DNA from: Paenibacillus terricola
GTDB taxonomy: Bacteria > Bacillota > Bacilli > Paenibacillales > Paenibacillaceae
Assembly (NCBI RefSeq): GCF_014779765.1
Contig: NZ_JACXZA010000002.1
Location: 186,001-250,000, forward strand
Reading direction: 5' to 3'
DNA length: 64,000 bases
The stretch's first letter is position 1. Every line of letters begins with the position of its first letter. The notes under the pieces are model-generated. The model saw only the letters and a program-made list of their open reading frames with translations, made no database searches and was not told where the DNA came from. Shown piece after piece: positions 34,120-42,983 of this stretch. The position numbers and the translations under genes were made by a program.

Positions 34120-34158
34120 GTTCAAAAAGTACGGTTTTCACAAGCGGACTTTTTGAAC
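34120..34158. repeat. GTTCAAAAAGT palindromic element, copy C
   Basis: GTTCAAAAAGTACG (34120-34133) and CGGACTTTTTGAAC (34145-34158) are inverted with 13 of 14 positions complementary. The element lies 48 bp before the spoVAA start. Confidence 0.8.
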
Positions 34159-34205
34159 TACCTCACAAAGGTTGTATGTCGCTTGCAACAGGGGGTGTTG
34201 GGCGC

Positions 34206-34868
34206 TTGGAAGGGAATGTTTCGGCACCGACGGTGCTTTATATGCGGCTGAAGAAGCGGGTTCATATCCATGCCGGCGACACGGTAACTCTGGGGATGAC
34301 TGCAAAGCTGCTGACCGATGATAGCATTGCAGAAGTGCTGGAATCACTTGTTCTGTATCACCATCAGACGGCTGACGGCAACCGTGTCGTCATCGATCTG
34401 CTGCAGATGATACGTGTGATCCGTTCACACTTTCCGAACCTGACGATCGAGACATTCGGCGAGCCGCAAGTGCTCCTGATGGTTGGCGAGAAGGCAGAGC
34501 GTCCACGAATGCCGGTGCTCCTTATTTCATGGCTGCTGTTATTTTTCGGCGCGGGGCTTGCCATTATGAACTTTCACACGGATGTAAGCATGAAGCAAGT
34601 TCATATGCGAATCGCTGAGCTCGTCACAGGCAAGCACGAGGAGCACCCGCTTTGGTTCCAGATACCATACTCGGCAGGCATCGGTCTCGGTATGCTGCTG
34701 TTCTTTAACCATCTGTTTAAGAAACGGTTTAATGAGGAACCGAATCCGCTTGAAGTGGAGCTGTATTTGTATCAGGAGAACGTCAACGCCTATGTCGTAG
34801 CGGAAGAGATGCGCAAGAAGCAAGGCGGCCATGGGCCAAGCGGTCCGGCAGGTGAACCTCATGCTTGA
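34206..34868 (+). CDS. spoVAA: Stage V sporulation protein AA
   Basis: This is a membrane-associated component of the SpoVA system, which moves Ca-dipicolinic acid into the forespore and out on germination. Residues about 1-95 form a soluble domain (YMRLKKRVHIHAGDTVTLG). Two hydrophobic segments follow, PVLLISWLLLFFGAGLAIM near 105 and IPYSAGIGLGMLLFFNHLF near 155. I start at TTG 34206, about 10 bp after CAGGGGGTG, giving 220 residues; ATG 34178 is in frame but has no ribosome site. It overlaps spoVAB by eight bases. Confidence 0.88.
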   Translation: MEGNVSAPTVLYMRLKKRVHIHAGDTVTLGMTAKLLTDDSIAEVLESLVLYHHQTADGNRVVIDLLQMIRVIRSHFPNLTIETFGEPQVLLMVGEKAERPRMPVLLISWLLLFFGAGLAIMNFHTDVSMKQVHMRIAELVTGKHEEHPLWFQIPYSAGIGLGMLLFFNHLFKKRFNEEPNPLEVELYLYQENVNAYVVAEEMRKKQGGHGPSGPAGEPHA

Positions 34869-35289
34869 TCTTGGCCGTAATCTATTCGTTGCGATGCTTG
34901 GACTGGGAGGCGGAATTGCTGTCGGATCGGGGCTCGTCTCTTTGCTCATCATTCTGGACTTGATTCCACGTCTGGCTCAATTGGGCAAGGCGTATCGGCA
35001 ATCGGTATGGTTTGAAACGGCGGTCACAGCAGGAGCGCTATTCTGGACGGTGGCTGACTTATTAAACTGGAGACTGTATTTGCCTAACCACTTCGTTATG
35101 CCGATTGCAGGCATGCTGGATGGACTGTTCGTCGGTATGCTTGCAGCAGCGCTGACGGAAGTGATGAACGTGCTCCCCATATTGGCGAAACGAATGTCGC
35201 TGTCTAAGCATATAGCAACGCTAGTGTGGGCGATGGTATTGGGCAAGACAGCAGGCTCGCTGTTTGATTGGCTCTATTATCAGTGGTAA
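34861..35289 (+). CDS. spoVAB: Stage V sporulation protein AB
   Basis: This is a small multi-spanning membrane protein of the SpoVA operon. From ATG 34861 the 142 residues match the usual length and begin LDLGRNLFVAMLGLGGG, with further hydrophobic segments (VGSGLVSLLIILDLIP, WFETAVTAGALFWTV, MPIAGMLDGLFVGMLAAAL). AGGTGA lies 6 bp before the ATG; an upstream in-frame ATG at 34831 lies within spoVAA. Its detailed role in dipicolinate transport is not known. Confidence 0.9.
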   Translation: MLDLGRNLFVAMLGLGGGIAVGSGLVSLLIILDLIPRLAQLGKAYRQSVWFETAVTAGALFWTVADLLNWRLYLPNHFVMPIAGMLDGLFVGMLAAALTEVMNVLPILAKRMSLSKHIATLVWAMVLGKTAGSLFDWLYYQW

Positions 35290-35313
35290 GCAACAAGGAG
35301 GACGGAGGACGCT

Positions 35314-37371
35314 ATGCGAAATCGGGATAGACAGACACCAGACGATCAAACGTTCATCATACCGGAAATGATCACGATGATGGAGGAGTTGGAAGACGAA
35401 GATTCAATCGATCACGATTCTGCCCCGAGATCCATGCACAGCCGCGACGATGAATCTGATGAGGATCTTACGGCTGTTATTGAGGAGATAAGCGAGCCGC
35501 CAGTACGGGAAGCTAAACCGAAGGCTGAACGTGGTGCTGTCGCTCCATCAGATCATCGCGACCCACATAATGGCGAGAGCGGCAAGAAACGTGTATCGCA
35601 GGAGGATCTCGATATTGAGCTGTTGTCACTTATTAAGGACAAACAACGGCTGCATCAGCTGTTGTCTGCTGAGCTTGTATCCAAGGAACCAGCCGTGCAT
35701 AATAGCCAGTCGGCACAGCAGGGAGGAGAAGACAAGCAGCATAAGGCGGCGAATCGCAATGGCGAGAGTAGTCATGGCGACCATGGGGGTCACTCTGATC
35801 ACGCGGGGCAAACTGCACATTCATCCCAACAGCACGGCGGTAACCCAAATAAAGGGAAGAAGCAAGAACATAATAAATTGCAGCATTCCGATCCTCATGG
35901 CGATCAGCAGGAGCAATTCGAACCTATACCGGCCAGCATTGATGGATATCTAAAGAAGCTGGAAGATGCGGGTTTCCATACTAGCTTTGATATTGTAGTG
36001 CGTGAGATGACGCTGGGCGATAAGCGGACTTCACTGTTTTTCTACAACGGTCTCGTCAAGGATACCGTACTAACCGATGTACTCACTCGATTGACCTACT
36101 TGCAGCCGGAATCGATATCGACGAATGCCGTTCATGACTTCCTGCACTACTATGTGCCTGCCGTTCAAGTAAAGGCTGTCGATAAGTGGAATGATATGAT
36201 GATCGAGGTTATGTCAGGAGCTTCTGCATTCTACATTGATGGTGAAGACAAAGCGATTATCATCGATGCCAAAGCGTTCCCGGCGCGTGGACCGGAAGAG
36301 CCTTCGCTGGAGCGCGTCGTTCGCGGCGCAAGGGACGGCTTCGTCGAGACGCTAATGGTCAATGTATCGCTCGTTCGTCGGCGGCTGCGTGATCCCATGC
36401 TTAGATACGAGATTGTTCGCGTTGGTGAGCGTACTCAGACAGACGTCTGTATCGCATATGTGGAAGACATTACAGATCCAGAACTGATTGAGTCGATTCG
36501 CGACAAAATCAAGCAGGTGAAGCTAGACGGCCTGCCACTTGCGGACAAACAGCTTGAGGAAGCGACAGTCAAGAGGGGCTGGAATCCGTATCCGCTTGTC
36601 CGATACTCGGAACGGCCAGACGTTGTTGCGGCTCACTTGCTTGAAGGCAACGTCGCCGTATTCGTGGATACATCGCCAAGTGTTATGCTGCTGCCAACGA
36701 CGTTCTTCGATCTCGTCCAGCATGCGGAAGAGAATCGTCAGACGCCGTTCATGGGCACTTATTTGAGATGGGTGCGTTTCATCGGCATTATGGCTTCGCT
36801 GTTCCTGCTGCCAATCTGGTTCTTATTCGTGTTAGAGCCAAGTCTGAAGCCAGCAGCGCTGGATTTCATCGGCCCGACGAAGATGGCTAAGATTCCGATG
36901 GTCGTTCAATTCCTGTTAGCTGAGCTTGGTGTCGATCTGCTGCGCATGGCAGCCGTCCATACGCCAACGCCGCTAGCTACAGCAATGTCCCTCATCGCAG
37001 CGATTATGATCGGCGATATCGCTGTATCGACCGGGCTGTTCATTAACGAGGTCATCCTGTATATGGCGATTGCCGCAGTCGGTATGTTCGCAACGCCGAG
37101 CTATGAGCTTGGACTTGCTAACCGTATCGTTCGCATTCTTCTCATTGTGTGCGTAGCGTCGTTCAAAGTGCCGGGTTTCGTCATTGCGACAACGCTCGTC
37201 ATGCTGATACTCTCGATGGAGCGTTCATTCAACCGTCCGTATATGTGGCCGTTCATTCCGTTCGATCTGAAAGCGATGATCAACATCATCGTACGGCCGC
37301 CAGTGTTGTACAATCGGACTCGTCCGAATCTGCTCCGTCCGAAGCAGCGGGATAAAATGCCTCGCACCTAG
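35314..37371 (+). CDS. spoVAF: SpoVAF-type GerA-family spore germination protein with long His-rich N-terminus
   Basis: The C-terminal two thirds (about 205-685) resemble GerA/SpoVAF proteins: a soluble domain, then the membrane domain beginning PFMGTYLRWVRFIGIMASL. Conserved segments include KIPMVVQFLLAELGVDLLR and HTPTPLATAMSLIAAIMIGD, and the tail is basic. SpoVAF forms a spore inner membrane complex that assists germination. The protein has 685 residues against about 490 in B. subtilis; the extra N-terminus is acidic (1-65), then charged and polar with 11 His between 129 and 195. ATG 35314 follows AGGAGGACGGAGG. spoVAC, AD and AE are absent between AB and AF. Confidence 0.88.
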   Translation: MRNRDRQTPDDQTFIIPEMITMMEELEDEDSIDHDSAPRSMHSRDDESDEDLTAVIEEISEPPVREAKPKAERGAVAPSDHRDPHNGESGKKRVSQEDLDIELLSLIKDKQRLHQLLSAELVSKEPAVHNSQSAQQGGEDKQHKAANRNGESSHGDHGGHSDHAGQTAHSSQQHGGNPNKGKKQEHNKLQHSDPHGDQQEQFEPIPASIDGYLKKLEDAGFHTSFDIVVREMTLGDKRTSLFFYNGLVKDTVLTDVLTRLTYLQPESISTNAVHDFLHYYVPAVQVKAVDKWNDMMIEVMSGASAFYIDGEDKAIIIDAKAFPARGPEEPSLERVVRGARDGFVETLMVNVSLVRRRLRDPMLRYEIVRVGERTQTDVCIAYVEDITDPELIESIRDKIKQVKLDGLPLADKQLEEATVKRGWNPYPLVRYSERPDVVAAHLLEGNVAVFVDTSPSVMLLPTTFFDLVQHAEENRQTPFMGTYLRWVRFIGIMASLFLLPIWFLFVLEPSLKPAALDFIGPTKMAKIPMVVQFLLAELGVDLLRMAAVHTPTPLATAMSLIAAIMIGDIAVSTGLFINEVILYMAIAAVGMFATPSYELGLANRIVRILLIVCVASFKVPGFVIATTLVMLILSMERSFNRPYMWPFIPFDLKAMINIIVRPPVLYNRTRPNLLRPKQRDKMPRT

Positions 37372-37508
37372 AGGAGTGCCAAAATTAGTGCAAATGAAAT
37401 GATGAAAAATACATTTCTCCGATAGATGGTTTAGAGTATACTGATGACATTGGGTACAAATGAAATTGGTATTCCTATACATCATTTACTATCGGAGGGA
37501 TTTTGTCC

Positions 37509-38834
37509 ATGTTTTTGCACGGGACTAGTGAAATTAATGATAAAGGACATCTACAAATCGGCGGATGCGACACAACGGTGCTTGCACAAGAGTTCGGCAC
37601 GCCGCTTTATATCGTAGACGAAGGACTCGTTCGTCAGCGTGCACGTGAATTTGTTGAAGCTTTCAAAGCGACAGGTCTGAAGTTCCAAGTCGCTTATGCA
37701 AGCAAAGCGTTCAGCGTAATGGCAATGTGCGCAATCGCAGAGCAAGAAGGCTTGTCGCTTGACGTCGTATCCGACGGCGAGCTGTACACGGCGCTGCAAG
37801 CGGGATTCCCAGTTGAACGTATTCACTTCCACGGCAATAACAAGACGCCTGACGAGATCAATATGGCGCTTGATGCTGGCATCGGCTGCTTCGTAGTCGA
37901 CAACTTTATCGAGATGAGCCTTCTGAACGCTCTGGCAGCGGACAAAGGCAAGACGGCTAACGTACTGCTTCGCATTACGCCAGGCGTAGAAGCGCATACG
38001 CATGACTACATCTCGACCGGTCAGCAAGATTCGAAGTTCGGTTTCGACCTTGGCAACGGTACGGCATTCCGCGCGATCGAAGAGACGTTGAAGCTGACGA
38101 ACCTGAACCTGCTCGGCGTTCACTCGCATATCGGCTCGCAAATTTTCGAAGTTGAAGGCTTCGGCATGGCGGTTGATAAAGTAGCGAAATTCGCTGTTCA
38201 AGTTCGCAACGAACTCGGCACAACGTTCTCCGTTATCAACGTAGGCGGCGGCTTCGGTATTCGTTATGTTGAAGGCGACACTCCGCTTCCGCTTGCAACG
38301 TATGTTAACGCAATTGCTGATGCGATCATCTCGAACTTCACATCTGCTGAATACCCAACGCCAGAGATCTGGATCGAGCCAGGCCGCAGTATGGTTGGCG
38401 ACGCGGGTACGACGCTGTACACGATCGGCACGAACAAAGAAATTCCAGGCGTACGCAAATATATCGCGGTTGACGGCGGTATGACGGATAACCCGCGTCC
38501 TGCACTGTACGGCTCGAAGTACGACGCGCTTCTCGCGAATCGTGCGAACGCAGCTAACGAAGAGACCGTTTCTGTAGCCGGCAAATGCTGCGAGAGCGGC
38601 GACATGCTCATCTGGGATCTTGAGCTGCCGAAATCCGAGTCTGGCGACCTGCTTGCTGTATTCTGCACAGGAGCGTATAATTACGCAATGGCGAGCAACT
38701 ACAATCGGATTCGTCGTCCGGCTGTCGTATTCGTCAAAGACGGCGAAGCATCGCTTGCGGTTAAACGCGAATCGCTGAATGACATCGTCGCGAACGATGT
38801 TATTCCACAACGCCTCCGTAAGGCGAACGTATAA
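37509..38834 (+). CDS. lysA: Diaminopimelate decarboxylase
   Basis: LysA converts meso-diaminopimelate to L-lysine with pyridoxal phosphate, the last step of lysine synthesis. The PLP lysine is Lys66 in VAYASKAFS. Other active-site segments are GVHSHIGSQI near 203, INVGGGFGIRY near 243, IEPGRSMVGDAGTT near 290 and CESGDML near 359. ATG 37509 is 10 bp after GGAGG (37494-37498); TTG 37503 is too close. Length is 441. In B. subtilis lysA likewise follows spoVAF and precedes ppiB. Confidence 0.96.
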   Translation: MFLHGTSEINDKGHLQIGGCDTTVLAQEFGTPLYIVDEGLVRQRAREFVEAFKATGLKFQVAYASKAFSVMAMCAIAEQEGLSLDVVSDGELYTALQAGFPVERIHFHGNNKTPDEINMALDAGIGCFVVDNFIEMSLLNALAADKGKTANVLLRITPGVEAHTHDYISTGQQDSKFGFDLGNGTAFRAIEETLKLTNLNLLGVHSHIGSQIFEVEGFGMAVDKVAKFAVQVRNELGTTFSVINVGGGFGIRYVEGDTPLPLATYVNAIADAIISNFTSAEYPTPEIWIEPGRSMVGDAGTTLYTIGTNKEIPGVRKYIAVDGGMTDNPRPALYGSKYDALLANRANAANEETVSVAGKCCESGDMLIWDLELPKSESGDLLAVFCTGAYNYAMASNYNRIRRPAVVFVKDGEASLAVKRESLNDIVANDVIPQRLRKANV

Positions 38835-38898
38835 GTATTCGTGTATCGCAGAGCGTGCATTCGCGCGATCACTTTGAGGAATCAGGAGTTGAACGATA

Positions 38899-39330
38899 AT
38901 GGCTAAACAAGCACACATTACCCTTTCGAACGGCGCTGTCGTTAAGATCGATCTGTTCGAGAAAGATGCACCGAATACGGTAGCGAACTTCGAGAAGCTG
39001 GCTAACGAAGGCTTCTACAACGGTCTTGTATTCCACCGCGTTATCCCAGGTTTCGTCGCTCAAGGCGGCTGCCCAAGCGGCACTGGCACAGGCGGCCCTG
39101 GTTACACGATTGATTGTGAGATCAATCCGAACAAACATGAGCGTGGCACGCTTGCAATGGCTCATGCTGGCCGTAACACGGGCGGCAGCCAATTCTACAT
39201 CTGCTACAAGCCACAACCGCACCTTGACGGCGTTCACACTGTATTCGGCAAAGTTGCTGAAGGCATGGAACAAGTAGACGCTTTCAAAGGCCGCGACAAA
39301 ATGGAAAAGGTCGAAATCGTCGAAGTATAA
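38899..39330 (+). CDS. ppiB: Cyclophilin-type peptidyl-prolyl cis-trans isomerase
   Basis: This cytoplasmic cyclophilin speeds folding at proline bonds. The 143-residue protein has the core motifs [16 protein letters not shown] (catalytic Arg) and [17 protein letters not shown], and the C-terminal [22 protein letters not shown] 38899 is preceded by AGGAG. It lies 65 bp after lysA and is followed by a strong hairpin. Confidence 0.96.
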   Translation: MAKQAHITLSNGAVVKIDLFEKDAPNTVANFEKLANEGFYNGLVFHRVIPGFVAQGGCPSGTGTGGPGYTIDCEINPNKHERGTLAMAHAGRNTGGSQFYICYKPQPHLDGVHTVFGKVAEGMEQVDAFKGRDKMEKVEIVEV

Positions 39331-39352
39331 TCGCGATCTCGTCCTTCCGTAG

Positions 39353-39404
39353 GAAGCCGCGGGGACACGACAAGCTATTGTCGATGATCCCGCGGCTTCT
39401 TGCA
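39353..39404 (+). terminator. Strong hairpin after ppiB
   Basis: GAAGCCGCGGG pairs with CCCGCGGCTTC, with an inner CGACAA/TTGTCG stem. There is only a short TTCTTG after it, so termination strength is uncertain. Confidence 0.6.
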
Positions 39405-39420
39405 ATCAAGCCGTCTAACC

Positions 39421-39449
39421 TTGCAAATTAGTAATCTGAGTGGTATAGT
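39421..39449 (+). promoter_or_regulatory. SigA promoter of the riboflavin operon
   Basis: TTGCAA (39421-39426), a 17-base spacer and TATAGT (39444-39449) with a TGn extension lie about 60 bp upstream of the FMN riboswitch. Confidence 0.75.
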
Positions 39450-39507
39450 TTACGAAACTATATCGTTGCCGCTCAACAGCGGCGAATAGGTAATACAATA
39501 GGCGACT

Positions 39508-39707
39508 TTCCTTCGGGGTGCGGTGAGATTCCGAACCGGCGGTGATCGTTGGAAGCTATTTATGCTACCGTATGTACGGCGCAAGCTTCCGGCGTCAGTC
39601 CGTGACCCGAAGTCTCGTAATATCTTTCGTGTCCTGCACGTAGAAGAGGCTTCGGTGGACCTGGTGCAATTCCGGGACCGACAGTATAGTCTGGATGGGA
39701 GAAGGGA
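39508..39707 (+). promoter_or_regulatory. FMN riboswitch (RFN element)
   Basis: The conserved RFN sequences are all visible: CTTCGGGG then GTGAGATTCCGAACCGGCGG, the AGTCCGTGACCCG segment, GGTGGACCTGGTGCAATTCC, and GACCGACAGTATAGTCTGGA near the 3' end. P1 would pair CCTTC (39510-39514) with GAAGG (39701-39705). A variable hairpin sits in the middle. FMN binding would stop expression of the downstream ribD-ribE-ribBA-ribH genes. Confidence 0.96.
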
Positions 39708-39846
39708 AGCATTCAACAAATACGCCATTCGTACGGGTTTCTTTGTCATCTTTGTTTATATAGATGATATCGTGACCCTCGCTTGCGTATGCTTTGAATG
39801 TTTTTCACAACACAATAACGCCAGCGTACCAGCGCAAGCGTTACCC

Positions 39847-39884
39847 ATCCCCCCGTCGGCAGTCTGCCGGTCGGGGGGATTTTT
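39847..39884 (+). terminator. FMN-controlled terminator that also holds the ribD ribosome site
   Basis: ATCCCCCCG (39847-39855) pairs with CGGGGGGAT (39872-39880), followed by T. The antiterminator is visible too: GGATGGG at the riboswitch 3' end (39693-39699) is a perfect complement of CCCATCC (39844-39850). GGGGGG (39873-39878) is the only ribosome site for ribD. Confidence 0.88.
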
Positions 39885-39888
39885 GATT

Positions 39889-41019
39889 ATGTCTGCAATC
39901 ATGAATGACGAATTTTATATGAAACTCGCTTTGCAGATGGCAGAGAGCGCAAGCGGCCAGACGAGCATCAATCCCGTCGTTGGTTGCGTCATTGTGAAGG
40001 AAGGGCGTGTAGTAGGCCTTGGCGCGCATCTGAAGCGGGGCGAAGGGCATGCAGAGGTGAATGCGCTCCGTATGGCTGGCGCAGAAGCGGAAGGCGCGAC
40101 AGCCTATGTAACGTTGGAGCCCTGCAGCCATTATCGGAAACTGACGCCGCCTTGTTGTGATCGATTAATCGAGGCGAAGGTAGCTCGGGTCATCATTGCT
40201 GCGCTGGATCCGAATCCGGAGGTGGCGGGAACCGGTGTCGCACGCTTGCGGGAAGCGGGCATCGAAGTGTCCCATGGACTGTTGGGACAGCAGTCGCTCG
40301 ACATGAACGAAGCTTATAACAAATACATTCTGACCCGTCTTCCATACGTTACACTCAAATCGGCGTCGACATTGGATGGCAAGGTCGCCGCTCGTACAGG
40401 GGATAGCCGCTGGATCTCTGGTGCTGTGTCGCGGCAGGCAGTACATACGATGCGGCATCGCAATGCGGGCATTATGATCGGCATCGGCACACTGCTTGCC
40501 GACGATCCACAGCTAACGACTCGACTTGAGGTGGCTGCCCTGCATCCGACCCGCATCATTGTTGATTCGAAGCTTCGGATTCCGCTTACGGCTCGTGTCG
40601 TTACAGATGGCGAAGCGCCAACAATCATTCTGACTACAGCCAGCGCGGATGCTGATAAGCGTCAAGCACTGCAAGCGGCTGGCGTTGAAGTCATTGATTG
40701 CGGTGATGGAGCTAGCGTTGATCTTGCAGAAGCTATGAGGCTGCTCGGCGAGCGAGAGATTAGTTCGATTTTGCTGGAAGGCGGAGGTCGGTTGAATGGT
40801 TCCATGCTCGAGGCGGGCCTGGTTGACAAAATCGCTTTGTTCATCGCACCGAAGCTGATCGGCGGCGGTGCAGCAGCACCAGCAGCATTCGAGTTCAGCG
40901 GCTTCGACAAGATGGCGGATGCCATCACGCTTGAAGCGGTCAAATATGAGCAGCATGGCGATGACATGGCCATTGTCGGTTATCCGTCTAATCGGCACAA
41001 GCCGGCAGAGAGGAGTTGA
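39889..41019 (+). CDS. ribD: Riboflavin-specific deaminase / 5-amino-6-(5-phosphoribosylamino)uracil reductase
   Basis: This bifunctional enzyme performs the second and third steps of riboflavin synthesis from GTP. The N-terminal deaminase domain carries the zinc site HAEVNAL and PCSHYRKLTPPCC. The C-terminal reductase domain begins near residue 150 (YVTLKSASTLDGKVAARTGDS) and includes ILLEGGGRLNGSML. I start at ATG 39889, giving 376 residues; ATG 39901 is an alternative. The only ribosome site is the G run in the terminator arm. It overlaps the outermost frame of ribE. Confidence 0.95.
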   Translation: MSAIMNDEFYMKLALQMAESASGQTSINPVVGCVIVKEGRVVGLGAHLKRGEGHAEVNALRMAGAEAEGATAYVTLEPCSHYRKLTPPCCDRLIEAKVARVIIAALDPNPEVAGTGVARLREAGIEVSHGLLGQQSLDMNEAYNKYILTRLPYVTLKSASTLDGKVAARTGDSRWISGAVSRQAVHTMRHRNAGIMIGIGTLLADDPQLTTRLEVAALHPTRIIVDSKLRIPLTARVVTDGEAPTIILTTASADADKRQALQAAGVEVIDCGDGASVDLAEAMRLLGEREISSILLEGGGRLNGSMLEAGLVDKIALFIAPKLIGGGAAAPAAFEFSGFDKMADAITLEAVKYEQHGDDMAIVGYPSNRHKPAERS

Positions 41020-41024
41020 TCGGC

Positions 41025-41696
41025 GTGTTCACAGGGTTGATTGAAGAAGTAGGGAAACTTCGCAGCGCGTCCCGAGCTGGAGAAGCAATGGTGCTGACGA
41101 TCGAAGCCTCGCATATTGTTGAAGGTGTCGCAATTGGCGACAGCATCTCGGTGAATGGCGTCTGTTTAACGGTTATCTCATTCACGCGGACATCGTTCCA
41201 AGCGGATGTAATGCCGCAGACGTATCGTCATTCGAACTTGAAAGATTTGAAGCCTGGCTCGAAGGTAAACCTAGAGCGGGCGATGGCGGCGGGCGGACGA
41301 TTCGGCGGCCATATCGTACAGGGCCATATTGATGGTACGGGCGTTATCGTCTCACGTACGGTTGATGCGAATGCAGTTGTGTTCGCGATTCGTGCCGAAG
41401 ATGAAGAGCCTTTCGCCAAGTATGTCATTCCCAAAGGCTCCATTACGATCGATGGCATCTCGCTTACGGTCATCCGTGCTGAAGGTGGTTCATTCGCAGT
41501 TTCAATCATTCCGCATACGCTTGCTCAGACAGCGCTCTATGATAAGCAGCCAGGCGATACGGTCAATCTGGAAGCGGACATCCTCGGGAAATATATTGAT
41601 CATCTTCTGAATTACCGGGGAAGCGAAGGAAATACGAAGCCCGCAGGACGCGGCGGTTTGACGGCTTCATTCTTGGCGGATAATGGATTTATGTGA
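41025..41696 (+). CDS. ribE: Riboflavin synthase alpha subunit
   Basis: This enzyme dismutates two 6,7-dimethyl-8-ribityllumazines to riboflavin. The protein starts at GTG 41025 with the usual MFTGLIEEVG, 9 bp after AGGAG (41011-41015); TTG 41016 is the other possible start. It consists of two similar lumazine-binding barrels, seen as the repeated pattern SISVNGVCLTV near residue 40 and SITIDGISLTV near 138. Length is 223 residues. Confidence 0.95.
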   Translation: MFTGLIEEVGKLRSASRAGEAMVLTIEASHIVEGVAIGDSISVNGVCLTVISFTRTSFQADVMPQTYRHSNLKDLKPGSKVNLERAMAAGGRFGGHIVQGHIDGTGVIVSRTVDANAVVFAIRAEDEEPFAKYVIPKGSITIDGISLTVIRAEGGSFAVSIIPHTLAQTALYDKQPGDTVNLEADILGKYIDHLLNYRGSEGNTKPAGRGGLTASFLADNGFM

Positions 41697-41743
41697 ACAT
41701 AAGATTGGAATAGATAGATATTTGGAAAGTGGAGGGGTTAACC

Positions 41744-42940
41744 ATGTCCGAGCAAACACAAAGCGCCGCGCGGCTGCTGGGTGACACATCTGTTTATTTT
41801 GACTCCATTGAGGAAGCTATCGAGGATTTGAAACAGGGTAAGCCGATTATCGTTGTCGACGACGAGGATCGGGAGAATGAAGGCGACCTCATCGTGCTGA
41901 CGGAGAAAGCAACGCCGGAAGCGATCAATTTCATGATTACCGAAGCGCGTGGACTTGTGTGCGTACCAATTACGAGCGAGCGTGCAGAAGCGCTTAATTT
42001 GCCCCCGATGGTGAATCATAACACGGATTATCACGGCACAGCGTTTACCGTTTCTGTTGACCATGTATCCACTTCGACAGGCATCTCCGCTCATGAGCGT
42101 TCGATGACGGTTATGGCGCTGATCGACGAAACGGCGAAGCCGGAACATTTTCGCAGACCGGGCCACATTTTCCCGCTTATTGCGAAGGAAGGCGGCGTGC
42201 TTCGTCGTGCCGGTCATACCGAAGCGGCGATCGATCTAGCGAATATGTGCGGCGCGAAGCCATCTTCGGTCATTTGCGAAATTATTAAAGAAGACGGAAC
42301 GATGGCGCGGCTGCCCGATCTGATTGAGTTTAAAGAGAAACACGGCCTGAAGCTCATCTCGATTGAAGAGATGATCAAATATCGCAACGGGAAAGAACGG
42401 CTGGTGGAACGTGCAGTCGAAACGCCGCTTTCGACCGAGTTTGGTGATTTTACTGTTATCGGTTATTCGAATCAGCTTGACGACAAGGTTCACTTGGCGT
42501 TCGTTAAAGGCAAGATCTCGCCAGATCGTCCAACGCTTGTCCGCGTTCACTCGGAGTGCCTGACAGGTGATGTGTTCCACTCGAAAAAGTGCAGCTGCAG
42601 CAAGCATCTTGATGCGGCAATGCGTCAGATTAATGAAGCGGGCAACGGAGTTCTGCTTTATATGCGGCAGGACACCAAAAGCGAAGGTTTGCTGAGCAAA
42701 TTAAAATCTTATCAGCTTCAGGAGCAGGGATTCGACAAGGGCGAGGCGAATAAGAAAGTTGGATTTTATCCGGATTTGCGGGAATATGGCATCGGGGCTC
42801 AGATTTTGAAGGATCTTGGCGTACGCCAAATGCGTCTGCTCACGAATAACCCGCGCAAGATTAAAGGACTTGAAGGTTATGGCCTGGAGGTCGTTGATCG
42901 GGTTACGTTGAACAAAATACATGACGATTACTGCATCTAA
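41744..42940 (+). CDS. ribBA: Bifunctional DHBP synthase / GTP cyclohydrolase II
   Basis: The N-terminal domain (about 20-220) makes 3,4-dihydroxy-2-butanone 4-phosphate from ribulose 5-phosphate ([29 protein letters not shown]). The C-terminal domain (about 225-398) opens GTP, with its zinc cysteines in [16 protein letters not shown]. Both precursors of lumazine are therefore supplied by one protein. ATG 41744 follows GGAGGGG. Length is 398. Confidence 0.96.
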   Translation: MSEQTQSAARLLGDTSVYFDSIEEAIEDLKQGKPIIVVDDEDRENEGDLIVLTEKATPEAINFMITEARGLVCVPITSERAEALNLPPMVNHNTDYHGTAFTVSVDHVSTSTGISAHERSMTVMALIDETAKPEHFRRPGHIFPLIAKEGGVLRRAGHTEAAIDLANMCGAKPSSVICEIIKEDGTMARLPDLIEFKEKHGLKLISIEEMIKYRNGKERLVERAVETPLSTEFGDFTVIGYSNQLDDKVHLAFVKGKISPDRPTLVRVHSECLTGDVFHSKKCSCSKHLDAAMRQINEAGNGVLLYMRQDTKSEGLLSKLKSYQLQEQGFDKGEANKKVGFYPDLREYGIGAQILKDLGVRQMRLLTNNPRKIKGLEGYGLEVVDRVTLNKIHDDYCI

Positions 42941-42983
42941 TAAATCTAAATCTAATCGTATCCAAGTGGAAGGAAGATGAACA

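Noticed and set aside
37372-37508. lysA leader considered as a lysine riboswitch
   Set aside because: The spacer is under 140 bp, lacks the conserved lysine-riboswitch junction sequences and has no terminator.
37551-38918. A 455-codon open frame antisense to lysA
   Set aside because: It mirrors lysA codon by codon, has no ribosome site and no family resemblance; it is a by-product of the codon bias of the real gene.
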